This document shows, one piece after another, positions 38,751 through 55,200 of a stretch of DNA of 64,000 nt. The stretch spans positions 134,001 to 198,000 of the forward strand of contig JAJFZO010000256.1 in assembly GCA_021397835.1 (NCBI GenBank), written 5' to 3'. Positions within the stretch are counted from its first letter, which is position 1. Each line of letters opens with the position of its first letter. The translations under genes and the position numbers were made by a program. The notes under the pieces are model-generated. The model was not told the origin of the DNA. It searched no databases and worked only from the letters and a program-made list of their open reading frames with translations. The stretch is from Moringa oleifera (lineage: Eukaryota > Streptophyta > Magnoliopsida > Brassicales > Moringaceae).

Positions 38751-39239
38751 ATGAGCTCCATTATGGGTAGCATTCAAAAGAGAAGCTTCTTGCCATCCAT
38801 CCCCACAAGCCATGCACTCCCTGTCTCCCGCAACGATTCAGTTGACCAAAACAGCCTGCGCAGGAGGCTCTCTTCTCTCTCCCTCAATATTCAGCCTATC
38901 TCTTCTTCTCCTGCAGCCTCCTGGGCGATCCGCAGATCCAAGTCCGTGTCTTCCATGGGAGAGTACGCGGGCAGTTCCTTGAGAAAATGGTGGGACTGGG
39001 GCTGGTCTTGGATCCTCTCCAGGAAGCCCATCTTTGCTAAAGATCTCGAGATGAACGACGAAGAAACTAAGGTCCTCGGTTGTCACAACAAAGGAAGCTG
39101 GAGACATGTCTTCTACAAGGTCAGGTCTGAGATTAGAAGAATCATGGGATCTGACAAAGTTGGTCTCCCACAAACTTACAGGTACGATTCTCTCAATTAC
39201 TCCAAGAACTTCGATGACGGAAACACATTCCGAGGTTGA
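38751..39239 (+). CDS. Uncharacterised plant protein, 162 residues
   Basis: One uninterrupted exon starting at ATG 38751 (MSSIMGSIQKRSFLPSIPTS); upstream codons in frame lack an ATG. The N-terminal half is serine- and arginine-rich and probably disordered (NSLRRRLSSLSLNIQPISSS, RRSKSVSSMGEYAGSS). The middle is strikingly aromatic: LRKWWDWGWSWILSRKPIFA. The C-terminal half is charged (GSWRHVFYKVRSEIRRIMGS) and ends with YRYDSLNYSKNFDDGNTFRG. No signal peptide. I recognise a plant-only unknown type; position between the transporter and the CDPK suggests orthology to the unknown genes At4g35320/At2g17300, an inference from gene order alone. No function is assigned. Confidence 0.8.
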   Translation: MSSIMGSIQKRSFLPSIPTSHALPVSRNDSVDQNSLRRRLSSLSLNIQPISSSPAASWAIRRSKSVSSMGEYAGSSLRKWWDWGWSWILSRKPIFAKDLEMNDEETKVLGCHNKGSWRHVFYKVRSEIRRIMGSDKVGLPQTYRYDSLNYSKNFDDGNTFRG

Positions 39240-40268
39240 TGGCTCATTCATGCGTGGAATAATAAGATTCAAGATTTCAGATCATCAAGCGACGCAAATT
39301 TTGTGTATGCCTTTTGCTTTTTCTGCTGTTACCCTCTTCTTTGGTCTATTATATGTCACTGTTTCAAGAGAAGAATTGATGATGCCGCTGCAACCACTGT
39401 TGGTTGAGAATCTGTTTCGAAGACATCAGTCTTGTTAATACGTTCAATTCATGGGTTGCCATTGCAGCCAAGGGATGTTGCAGTGGTTGCTTACATATTA
39501 CTCTGTTTTACACAGGACTTGTTAATTAGTACATATGATTGTTATTATTTCATTATTTATTCTGCAACCTGCGCTGTATTTGTAAGACTTCCGTTATGCA
39601 ATGTAAACTGTTCTTGAATTACTTGTTCTTCCTTATAAGAGATTCATGCTCACCTGAAACAATGAAAGCCATTAGAAATCCTGCTGAGAGCATTTGCAGT
39701 AGAAATTAAGATCTCGCGACTGAGTTGGGTAGATCTGATATTTGATACCCACATTTTGTTGGATCAGAAGACATTGATTTCATGCCCACGTAAACATGAG
39801 CTCACAGAATCAATGATGGATTTGAAGGGTAACTGCAGAAGGTGATAGCTGTGTGTGTATGGCCTGTAAAGCGAAGAGGGTGGGCTGTGTGACCCACCAC
39901 TTTTCCCACAATTGAGCGTCGGTCACATAGGAGTTAAAGTGCAATACTAATCATTGCCAGCTGGGATGACATGATCAGCTGCTGACCACTCAGCCATGTG
40001 ATGCCATTTTCTAAGCTTACATAGAAACTGGTAGCAAGGTTGCCATCTGGGCAGGGCAGATGGATACCGATCATTATTGTTGAGGCTCCACTACTTTTGT
40101 AGCATATTCCTCTCTGGCAGAGACACGTCCATGGGCCATGCAGAGAGCTTCCCCTTTTGCTCTTCCTAGAAAGATTGTTATGTGGGGTTTAGCATCTCCT
40201 CCATTGTCCCCCCCAAAAAAAAAAAAAAAACTGTCGGTGCGAATAAACCAGTTTTGCTTTCTCCCTCC

Positions 40269-40306
<38 letters not shown>

Positions 40307-40988
40307 GTATATATACTAATATAAGGGAAGAAGAGCATAAGATTGGTGCCTTTAAGGTTTGACCAAGATTTTGATGCACATGGCCTGCTTTCTTTGAGAG
40401 TCGAGCATTAAAGGGTGAGACAGCAGTTAAACCGCGTGAATAGATAACAAAAATGAAGAACATGGAGAGCAAACTATGCTGTTCATAAAAAGGTGAGCGG
40501 TGGCGTGACAAGCTTACCACGAGAATAAGTTTAAGACAATGTACAGTTGGTGTCGGCTGCCGTCGATTGTTGTCCATATGTTTTTGGGTGCACTACAATT
40601 TCGTTTGACGGAGAACTTTCCTACCTTCTCCATGTGGCTCACGTGCAACAAGCTGCCTGACAGTTGGTTCTCTGGTCCTGTCGGTGATTCTCAACCTTTA
40701 ACAACAGGAAGTAGGGAACTCTTCGTTCGGCTCGGACAGCATCTTCTTTGTAGAAGACACGGCCCAGACTGCGGGCCAGGTAAAAGCCCAATTCATGTGT
40801 CTCCAGGCCTGCGGAGGCAATGAGCTGGTGGTGGCCAGTGGTCACTGCCAGCGCCTCCTGGTTAGGCTGTTAGTGTTAGGAATATTTCTTAATCAAGTAT
40901 ATCCCTTTCCTTCAACCTCTTGGCTTCTGAACCATTGAATTATAAGAGAGAGCCAAAGAGCACAGCTTCCAAGTATCAAATCAATCCA
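39240..40988. other. Spacer between two plus-strand unknown genes
   Basis: No gene supported. A CT microsatellite lies at 40272-40304 and an A-run at 40214-40231. GGCCCA and GCCCA boxes at 40758-40790 lie about 200 bp before the next start codon and may be its site II elements. Frames on either strand near 40074-40823 are low-complexity or lack family likeness. Confidence 0.5.
40272..40304. repeat. CT dinucleotide microsatellite
   Basis: About fifteen uninterrupted CT units in the spacer upstream of the plastid-type unknown gene. Confidence 0.85.
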
Positions 40989-43435
40989 ATGGCGGTGACC
41001 GCAGCAAACACTACTCTCAACTCTGTTAGTTTCCCACTTTCAAGGCTTGGTAACTTAAGACAAGGGTATCAGTTGAAAGTCAACAACTTTACCTGTTCAA
41101 CCTCATTTTCTAATTGCAAAATCCGAATTGCCAAGGTCTCTTGCTTTGTCAAACCCGTCCTCTCAGACATCGACCAAGTTCAGAGGTCAAACCCATCTAA
41201 TGATAATACCAGTAGTGACTGTAAGTTCCCCAACCTTCTTCTTGTTTCCTCTTCATAGCTTGAATTCACAGGATAAGTCATCCTAAAACAACTTAAAATT
41301 GCTAACTTTACTGCAAAGCATGTAGTATAGTCATATATTTATTGCGTTTCTTCAAGAATTATGGCTTTTTTACTTCCGTGAATGGCCATGGTGCCTAAAA
41401 TATCCAACTTCATTAATGCCAAGCATTCAGTCATACAATCTGTTATCACATTCACGCCAATTGAATACAGTCGTCACAGACCTTCCTCTTTTGCCCTCTC
41501 CATTTGGTGTCGCCGCTGCAGTTTTGACTGATTTGTTGGTGTTTTTGCCCACTATTAAGCCTGGTCAGAATTTACTAGAAATGTCTCTGGTGAATGGGAT
41601 GGATTTGGAGCAGACTTTTCAAGTGAAGGGCAACCCATTGAACTGCCTGAATCTGTGGTACCCGAGGCTTTCAGAGAGTGGGATGTGAAGGTGTTTGATT
41701 GGCAGACCCAATGCCCAACTCTTGCTCAACTAGAGGAGCCTACCATGCTTTACAAATCCATACAACTACTTCCTACTGTTGGATGTGAAGCAGATGCTGC
41801 AACTCGCTATAATATTGATGAGAGGAACATTGGAGGTGTGGATAACAAAGTTTCCGCCTTTGCATACCAACCTAGCGGGTGTTATGTGGCTGTCTGGCCA
41901 ATTGGTGATCATGATACGTATAGACTAGTGGAACTGGAGCATTGTTTGGTTAATCCTCAGGATCGGGAGGCCAGGGTGAGGATAATTCAGGTTGTTCGTG
42001 TGGATGATACAAAGATAGTGCTGCAGAGTATCAGAGTGTTTTGTGAGCAGTGGTATGGACCATATAGAAATGGTGATCAGCTTGGTGGATGCGCTATTCG
42101 TGATTCTGGGTTTGCTTCCACGGCTGCCATTAAAGCTTCAGAGGTTATTGGTGCATGGGAAGGTCCGAATGCTGTTGCTAAGTTTGATGGTTTTCAAGCT
42201 GTAAGTTTTCACCTTCCCCTTCTTTTTCCTTTGCCCTGTTTATGTATCATGATGCGATGAATTGATCCATAAACACTTGAAACTGATCATGTACCATTGA
42301 GCTCTGGTACTTTTTCTCTCTTATAACTATATGGTATAGCCCAAACTCTGTCTGATTGTTTGTGTAGGTGTTCTTTCCTTGCTGTTAGTACCTTTGCCCT
42401 TTATCCTTGCAATTCATGACTAATTTGCCAAAAGATTCCATCCATGTAGACTCTCTTGCTGCGTCATTGAATCCTATGAATTTTCTCTGCAAGTATTTAC
42501 TGGAACTGTCCATCAATGATGTATTAGTCCTTCTCCATATTAATGAACTGTGCTCTTGCGATGAGAATAGGAAAAAGTTGTTGCAAATCAGCTTGGAATT
42601 CAACATACAGAGATTATGGTAGCTGATGACTCCATGACCATGGAATAAAAGCATTGTCTTACTTTTCTTCTCCAATTTATCTGCTCTACCTAATTCATCA
42701 TGCTCTTCCGTCATACTTGCTTTGAGCTACCAAATATAAACTCTATTGGTAGCGTTGGGACACTGATTATTCTGTAGTTCTGGTTTTGGTGATTTTTGAT
42801 TTGTTGTCGCCTTTCTTTTGGTTCCCACAGGTCTTAAATACAAGAGGATTTTCTTTGGTTTTCTGCATAATTGATCAACATAATAGTCTCCATGCCTGAA
42901 TAGTGTCCATTCTTGTTTTCGAAACTGTCAGAATTTTATTCAAAGAGTTAGAGATGACAAAGTTCTGAGGTCAATAAGAGATGAAAGCAACCTTGTGTTG
43001 CTTCCAAGGCAGTTATGGTCTTCACTGAAAGAAAGTGAAGATGGTGAAACGTGCAGTGAGGTGGGGTGGCTGTTTAATCCTGGATGTGCCGTTACATCAA
43101 GATCCATCTTCTCAGATGGTGTGAAGTTGAAGGCAAGTTTATATACATCTGACTGTCATTAGCTTACTGTAGTTTCTCTTCAGCTCATAACCTGAACAAA
43201 ATTTCCAACTTGACATGTTACCAATCATTACAAAGCCAACTTGATTAAAGCATCGGTTCATTGATATGGTTTAACTGTTGTGTCATTTCTCAGTTGCGTC
43301 CCTTTTCCTGGATAGAGCTGAAAAAACTCGAGTCCAGGAGGCGTTGCGTCTCTGTGATGTGACATATGTTGTTTGTTTGCTTTGCAGGAGATTTCAATAG
43401 CAAGAGAAACTGCAGCTTCAAAGGATGTGCAGTGA
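40989..43435 (+). CDS. Uncharacterised, probably plastid-targeted protein, about 367 residues
   Basis: Proposed exons are 40989-41211, 41569-42200, 42932-43132 and 43388-43435. The N-terminus is Ser/Thr/Asn-rich and basic with few acidic residues (MAVTAANTTLNSVSFPLSRL), a likely chloroplast transit peptide. The core reads NVSGEWDGFGADFSSEGQPI, then VPEAFREWDVKVFDWQTQCP and FCEQWYGPYRNGDQLGGCAI. Exon 3 carries NFIQRVRDDKVLRSIRDESN and GWLFNPGCAVTSRSIFSDGV. I know no function. Gene order next to CPK26/aminoacylase relatives suggests At4g38225, annotated as an unknown chloroplast protein. Two junctions are uncertain: the consensus GTAAGT donor at 41221 would give a stop with the exon 2 acceptor, so a weaker donor or a mini-exon is needed; and intron 3 appears to be GC-AG. 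Without that splice the protein would end 10 codons later, at a TAG near 43163. Confidence 0.7.
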
Positions 43436-44714
43436 TTGAGAGCAATTCAAATCTGGACCATAAATTTGATTATAGATCCCAGAAAGTGGAATACAACCCT
43501 AGAATGAGACATTTGAAAGTAAATGCACTTGTTATCTTAGCTTTTAGGAGGAAGATGACAACTTCAAACAGCCTTCTCGCACAGGCTTTATGTCTGTATA
43601 CAGTTCTACTGTAGTAAGCAAATGCCAGATTAGATTCTGGCACATGATTGGACCGATTTAATTTGCTGTAAACGTGTAGATCATGTTAAAGATCTTGTAA
43701 ATTTATCCTGTGCTGAGTGCAGTTTTGCTGTAAACGTGTAGATCATGTTAAAGATCTTGTAAATTTATCCTGTGCTGAGTGCAGTGTTGAGACTTGGATT
43801 ACCGCACTAGCTTTGTAGAATTGGGATTCTCCTCCTTGTTAATCAGACAAATAGGCTCATAAATTTGCTTATGATTGCGAAAAGCTGAATGTAATAGCAG
43901 CGGGATGCAAAAGTCTTTAAGGTTCAAAGATAATAACTGCAGATCCTTCAAAAGATCAATGTAAAGCCCTTGAAAGGGGAAAAATAAAAGACACCTTCAA
44001 TAACTTTGGCAACTCCAAGAGCTGTAACACTTCACGCTAAAAGTTTACAAGCACTTCCTCAGTCATACAGCATCAATTAAACTACATCTAGACAAATGTC
44101 AAAGTGCTGATCATTTCCAATCCACACATCAGTCACAAAGTTCTGGAGCTCGGGGAAACCCAAAATTGTCTCACAAAGCTTTCTTGCTTGCTTCAGCCTC
44201 AGCTGTACCACCTGCCAATATCCAGGTCAGAATATGGGATTACAGGAACAGACACCAACATAGATAAGGAGCTAAGACAGTCCACCTTTTAACATCTGAA
44301 AAACTCGATCTAAGCAAAGACTATTCATACAGAGACAAGGCTGGTACATCAGCAAATAAAAGCCCATTTTTTTGACTCTCCTTATATAACCCAGAAATGG
44401 TCTGCTTTCTGACTGTACATATCAATTCTCTCTTAATTCTTTAAATTAGTCGTAAGTCTTCTGTAGATGGTTCTATGCTTATGATCGTCCAGCATGTAAT
44501 TTCTCCAGCTAATAGACGCTAATCCGAATAGCTTTCTGATCTAAAAGAAGGAACATTAAAGTTATTTTTCACTCCAATCATGTAAGCTAATCATGCCTGT
44601 AGATAGCACACTGAAATTAGCAGTGATCACCAGCCTACGTGGGTGAAACCAGAAAGGGAGATGGGTTCAAATACAGAGAGCTCATAAGTACCTGTACATG
44701 ATATGCATGATTGT
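43436..44714. other. Convergent 3' spacer between plastid-type unknown gene and CDPK
   Basis: Both genes end here, so 3' UTRs are expected. The only marked structure is the 62-bp tandem duplication at 43662-43785. No gene is supported. Confidence 0.6.
43662..43785. repeat. Perfect 62-bp tandem duplication, probably in a 3' UTR
   Basis: Two identical 62-bp copies, 43662-43723 and 43724-43785, begin tttgctgtaaacgtgtagat and end gctgagtgcagt. They lie about 230 bp beyond the stop codon of the plastid-type unknown gene. Complete identity implies a recent event. Confidence 0.93.
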
Positions 44715-49138
<4,424 letters not shown>

Positions 49139-52100
49139 GAAACAATAAAGGTTACCCTATTACTTCACTGGCTTCTCCTCATCCAATGGTTTTTCATCAA
49201 TCACACTGAGATATCTAAAAATGTTAACACAAAATCAGACTAAGTCCCAGAATTAGAAACTTGATTATAAGCAACCAGTATCAGATCAAACAAGAAAACG
49301 ATTCCTTTCACTCATTTCCTAGAAAAAGAGAAAATAAACAAATGAAGGAAAGCATTTATCAAGATAGATGCTACAGTAAGACCCTAGAAGAACTTGGCAT
49401 GCGCAGTCCCATCAAGAGGAACAGAGCCACCTTAAACGATGGTCACGTGGTGAAAATGTCCGAGAATCAAAACCAATGTCAAAACAAAGAATCCTCACCA
49501 AAGTAAAGAAGAAATCGAAGATATCAATACACAGAAAATAAACAAAAATAAAATACAAACATACATTAACTTTGCAAAATAGAGCGTAAGAGAGACAGAA
49601 AGGAAGAAGTGGATCTAGTACCCTTGGCAGTTGGTCCACGAATGAAGAAATGGATCGGGAATCTGATCTTTCTGCGAAAAAAAGGAAGACAGAAAAGGCA
49701 AGGAAAGAAGGGGTTGCTAAAGCTGAAGAAGGAAAAGAAGAAGAAGATAGATAAAAATGATCTCAATATAATATAAGCAAAAAGGAGGAATTATGTACAA
49801 AGGGCTGTTTGTTTTTGTTAACTCTTGGATGATTTTGGATTCGTTTTTTCTGTTGTTATTTTTGAGATGGTGTTGCTGAGAAACATCGGATTGTAGTGCT
49901 GACCAGCTATCTCTCTCTCTCCTTCCTTTTTTTATAGAAAACGATTTTCTTTTTATTTAAACGCGGTTTTGCAATAATCTCATCATCGTCGTCGTCCTCA
50001 TCATCAAACGACATCAATTTGGTTTCTGGTGTCTAAAAATAAAGAATGCTATTGACCGCACGGTATTGAGAGAGGAAGTTGAAAAGGATTAAAAAATAAA
50101 AACAAGAAGAAAGTAAGTGACCCAGATGGCCAAATCCAATAACCAGATTCACCGTTGACATAAGAAGGGGTAGGGAGGGAGTAAATTTCGGTGCTAGTAT
50201 TAAATGAGGAGAGCAAAACACGAACCTTTTTATCTTTTGTGTTTCTGGTTCTTTGTACGGGGCCTTCATGTCACGGGTGGTGAGAGGCGATTTGGAGTTA
50301 AATGTCTGGTTTCTCCAAGTCTTAAACTTCAAAGGTTTGTTTGGTCAAAATCTTCCAGCTGGTCAGCATGCAGGTAAAACCAGGCTGCTATTATTAGTCA
50401 AAAACCCTTTTCGTCCAAGTGGGTGTCTTCTTCTTTTTGATGTTGCTGTTTGTCCTACTCTTCTTCCAGAGGCTGCACTGCAGCCAGTGCAACACTCCAT
50501 TTCTGGCTTAAATCTCTTTTGGTTCAAGGTTTTGTAGACTCCACCAAATATTGAGTTCAAAACAGATCGCACAACTTTGACTGCCGAAGCATCACAAAGT
50601 TGCAAACTTTCTGGACCTTCGCATCACCTTTCAGAGTTTCAACCTTTGGATTTTTTTTCTTTTCCAATAGTAAGAATGCCTTAATAAAGTAGATGGTACC
50701 TAGTACCTACTCTTCAACAGAATAATAAAATGGAGTAAAGATCATTATTTAATATGCTTTGGTCCCTCCTGCAGCCACTGCATTATGTGCCATAGTGGTA
50801 TCAGTAAGTGCCATGCCAAGTAAACAATCAAACCCTCACCTGGTATCAGTAAGTGCCATGCCAAGTAAACAATCAAACCCTTACCAACCTAGGATTTTAA
50901 TCATCAAGGATCACAAACCCGAGTCATTCCTAATCTTACTGTTAAGGTTTTTATATTTCTTTTATCACTCAAGTATACATGACTGTTTTGATGTTTATTT
51001 GAGTTTTTCAGTCTTATAATATCATTATTGGCTCAAGAAACTTAGGCATGGAACAGTTGAGCTATAGAACTTCCTGCGTGAAATGGAAGGTTGGTGCGCT
51101 ATGTTAAAATGTAAACTCTTATCTAAAGATCTGTCTGGTAGAAGAGCTACTATGTATCAATAAGGTGTGTGTACGTATAAATGTTTTTTTGCTGGACATT
51201 CATACATGGAAGCAGCTGCCACCATCTCTTTGATAATGACACCAATCATAAATAACTATTGGTTACTAAATACAACATGGAAACAGGAACTTTGGACATA
51301 TGCTAAGACTTTTCATGGCTGCTACTTCCATTTCATAGACTAAATCATCCTTCTATCTCCAGACAAAGACCAAACCAGCTAATTATCCTTCCATGTCATG
51401 ACAAAGACCAAATCAGCTAATCAAATGTGAACATTGCTTTTCAAACTTGCATTAGCTAAGTAGAAACTTGCAAAGACGGCTTCTCCAATCTCCAGAGTCA
51501 TGCTCCACATCCCCATTTCATATTCCAAAAAGAAAACAAAAGTGCTTTTGCCTAAGAAAATTGTTTGCTTCGACCTAAAGACATCTATTTGGTGACCTTA
51601 GAATATCACCTACTATTAGTAAGTAGGGTTGCAAGTTCCATCAATTAAGAGATTGTTTCCTTCTAGGGCACTGGATATGTCTATCACAAATCATGAGATC
51701 TATCAACAGAGAAGAGAAGAAAAGAGGATTAAGGCCAAATGACAGAAATAATAGTAAAATTAGATGAACAGCAGCATAAAGCATGCATCCTCTGCTTATC
51801 ATACTCATATTCCTCAATTATCCATATACATCTCAACAATCAAATGATAAATCATCATGTTCCCAAGAGATAGGAGTTCACTGTACTGCAGATCATGTAG
51901 ACTGCAGTTCATGTAGATGTTATAACTCTCACTTTCCAGGCAAAAGATGAAGGGAGAAAAGGAGAAAAGAGCAAGGTAAAGGGATTATCTTTACAAGTTA
52001 TTAGCCGTTTATGAACTGACAGCCCGAGAAGATTGTAGAAAAAACATGTTTCAGGCAATTTGTCATGGAACTGACTCTGCAAGAAATTATCTGTGTTATT

Positions 52101-52201
52101 AAACACGCAATAAGTTGCCACTTTGTCCTGTATATGTCATTAAGTTTCTATCATAGGCATATATTGAACTGACTGAACTGTAGTTCTTTCCACCTGCGAC
52201 C
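49139..52201. other. Spacer upstream of the CDPK and downstream of the phosphate carrier
   Basis: About 3 kb without a supported gene. The first 650 bp are probably CDPK leader and promoter; the last few hundred should be the carrier's 3' UTR (both minus strand). A 45-bp tandem duplication lies at 50796-50885. A looser duplication with gacaaagaccaaa occurs at 51363 and 51402. Remaining frames are short and unlike known families. Confidence 0.55.
50796..50885. repeat. 45-bp tandem duplication
   Basis: Two copies beginning tggtatcagtaagtgccatg, at 50796 and 50841, differ at one position near the end. They are intergenic. Confidence 0.9.
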
Positions 52202-55200
52202 TCAAGCTGATAAGTTAACTTCCACTTGTTCCTCAAGCCCTCCACTAGTAGGCCTAAATAGTCACAAGTATCATTTGTCAATAGAAAAAGAATAAAAAAG
52301 CCAAAACATATGAATAAATTAAATGGCAATTCTTTTGCCAAAACCCTATACATTATGGCTCTAATTGAAACAGAAAACTGTATCAATTAAAAATCCTTGT
52401 CATCAATGCTTTAGCAAAATTTTGAACTCTGAGACAGCTTTATATTTTTTCCTATTCATTTTAACATAACGCTAAACCACCCCTATGCAATGCTAAGAAA
52501 GAATCTTCAAAACAATTACAATTGTTGATTGAAAATTATATGCTCCTGAAGGAAAAGAAAAAGGTTTAACTGAAATTATGAAGTCGAGAACATAGAACAT
52601 GAAGCACTTACAATCCACTTAGCACTTTGATGCTGTCATAGAAGAACCATTGCAAGGTAACAACAGGTCCCACAAGTGTGATCCTTACAGGCAGACTTCT
52701 AGTAAAAAGATTAACAAGACCAATGTTCCTTACAGCCTGAAAGTTTGGATATGAGAAATCATCAATACTTTTGTTTTAGAATGCTAGAGAGAAATCAATG
52801 AAAAGCTCAGGTAATAGGTGCTACCTGCAGCACGCTTTCGGCCTTTTTGTTGTAAAGAGACGAAAGAACCACATCGGCGGGGTTAGATATTACAGTACCA
52901 ACAGCTCCAGCTGCATAGCCTGCTAAACATGTCACACCAAGCTGTTGAGCTCTCGAGCAATCTTCTTTCTTCTTTTGAATAATATTTCGATATATAAAGT
53001 CCACTGAGTGTTCAAATGTTGAGAACATTACCATAGAGACTGCCAATCACAATGTTAAAGAAATTAAATGAAAGAATATGGTTAAGGCAGGACAGTCCTC
53101 TAAACTTAATTCCAACAATTTCAGATGCCAAACAGCTAAGTTAAGCTAGTAGCTAAATGATTGGGGGACTTGAAAGCTGAGATTACACACTATATGCCTT
53201 TAAATCTTAGGTTAGACAGTACCAAGGAGGTTCTCATCCAGGAGGCATGTGCTGGACTTCACATATCTCCATCTCTGAACTAATTCCAAGGGTATCACAA
53301 AGTTCTACATGTCCCTACATAGAAGTAGAATGCTATTGACCCAATTAGGAAGTCTTAGCAGAGGCACCACTTAACTACCATAAAGAACTAAGCAAACTGA
53401 ATGTAAGCCTTTGATTCAACAAGACTTTATTCAAACTCATGCTCCACATGAAAAAAGTTATCCTGTGAACTAATTTTTCAGAATGCCAGCAACAAAGACT
53501 CAGCAATGAAACAATGCAAAAGATATAACAACCAAACCACACAGTCAATAGAAGAGGAATGCATCCAGAAAGCCAAGCAGGCTAATTCAGCAGTAGTCAT
53601 CAATAATATTTCAGCAAACGTTAAACTCACAAATGATCAATATAAGCTTTCCACGCACAAGACACAAATAAAAAAGAAAGAAAGGCCTAATCATACAACC
53701 ACATAATTAAGGTGGGACTATCTAAGGTAATGTAGTAATATTACATGGAATATTGCGGCCCCAAAGCGGAAAAAGTCCCCTGTGGAAACTGCAGGGCAAA
53801 GATAATCATGTAAACATTACTACAGATGACAAAGCAGAAGATAGTTAAAGTTTCTGGATTATTTACCCAGCAAGCCCTTCTGTTTTATAGATCTTCCGGA
53901 ACCCTTCAAACAAACCCTTGGCAAAACAGGGCTGTGTCTGAACCTGAACTTTCACAGCTTCAAAGGGACACAGAGCCACATCAGCAAAGACTTGAGCAGA
54001 TGCACTGCTGAGAAAGAATATGAAAGTCCTGTTATGATCTGCCAATAAGTTGGAGTAAAGTCTCCTGAAGTACTCATAAAGACCAAATTTGCAGCCGCCT
54101 TGAACACCATATCCAAGCAACTTGCCAGACCAACCTCTCCAAAGAGAAGATGGCCCTTGTTCTTTCCAGAGGGTAGAGAACCCAGATGGGATGCTCCTAT
54201 ATTTGATTGGATTCACCTAAAGTAATCATAAGGTGGTTGAGCAACCTTAAGGAATTAAGTAAGATAAGTAAGTGGTAACTAAGAAAAGTAAGCTTGAATG
54301 GATCAGCCTACTCCTTCAATCCGCAACAAAATGAAGGCAATGAAAAGATAATTTTCGCATGTAGATTGAACATTTGCTTATTTAAAGAAACAGAATGATA
54401 ATTATGAGTTAATCTCTAACGTGTTGAACTAAAATCATAACATCCAAATCGCAAAGTCTTAGATGACCTATAGATATGAATATACATAATATTATATATA
54501 CAGATACACATTTATTATAAATGCTATATTATATTGTGCTTGACATGATTGTCTAGGGTATGTAACATAGCTATTATATGTCAGTTAAAGGAGTTAAGGA
54601 CTTTTAGGGCTACACCAGTATGGAGTTACATCTGAATTGCGGCATTATTCAATTAATGTAACTTAGAAAATTGGGTAGTGAGCAAATTCAGAAAACCCTA
54701 CTGGAATAAAGAATGACCGAGAAGAAATCATTCTACCTTTATGGGCAATCCGCTCGAATCCCCTTTATATAGAGCAGAACCACGGGAGAATCCTAGTCAG
54801 ACTAGGTCTTTTTTTTTTTTCTGATTTTCTCTTTTCCTGTTTAGTATTTTCACCAATATTCTCTTTTTCCTCTTTAGTTTTTCTTTTTTTTCTTTCCCTC
54901 CTATTTTCACTTTCCTTCTTCAGTACTTTTTCCTATTTTCTCTTTTCCTCTTTTGCCTTTTCCTACTTTGTTCTTCATTGTCTTCCTCCAAATCTTTTCT
55001 TTCTATCCCATCTTATTCTAAGAACTTCCAAAGTTACATAATACACAAACGTCCCAAGTGTAGCACGTCAAAATCAAATTCAAACCTCTATGTATACCTA
55101 TATTTCTATCATATATGTGGCTACCTCAACAAGCAATAACAGTATCATCCTAAAAAATTCCATATAAAGTTGCTATTGTATGCCTTCTCTGAATTTCATT

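Noticed and set aside
40074..40577. Minus-strand open frame of 167 codons
   Set aside because: It runs through a CT microsatellite (repeated Arg-Glu) and a poly-A tract and shows no family likeness.
40539..40823. Plus-strand open frame of 94 codons before the plastid-type gene
   Set aside because: No motif, no splice link to the next exon, and it overlaps probable promoter boxes.
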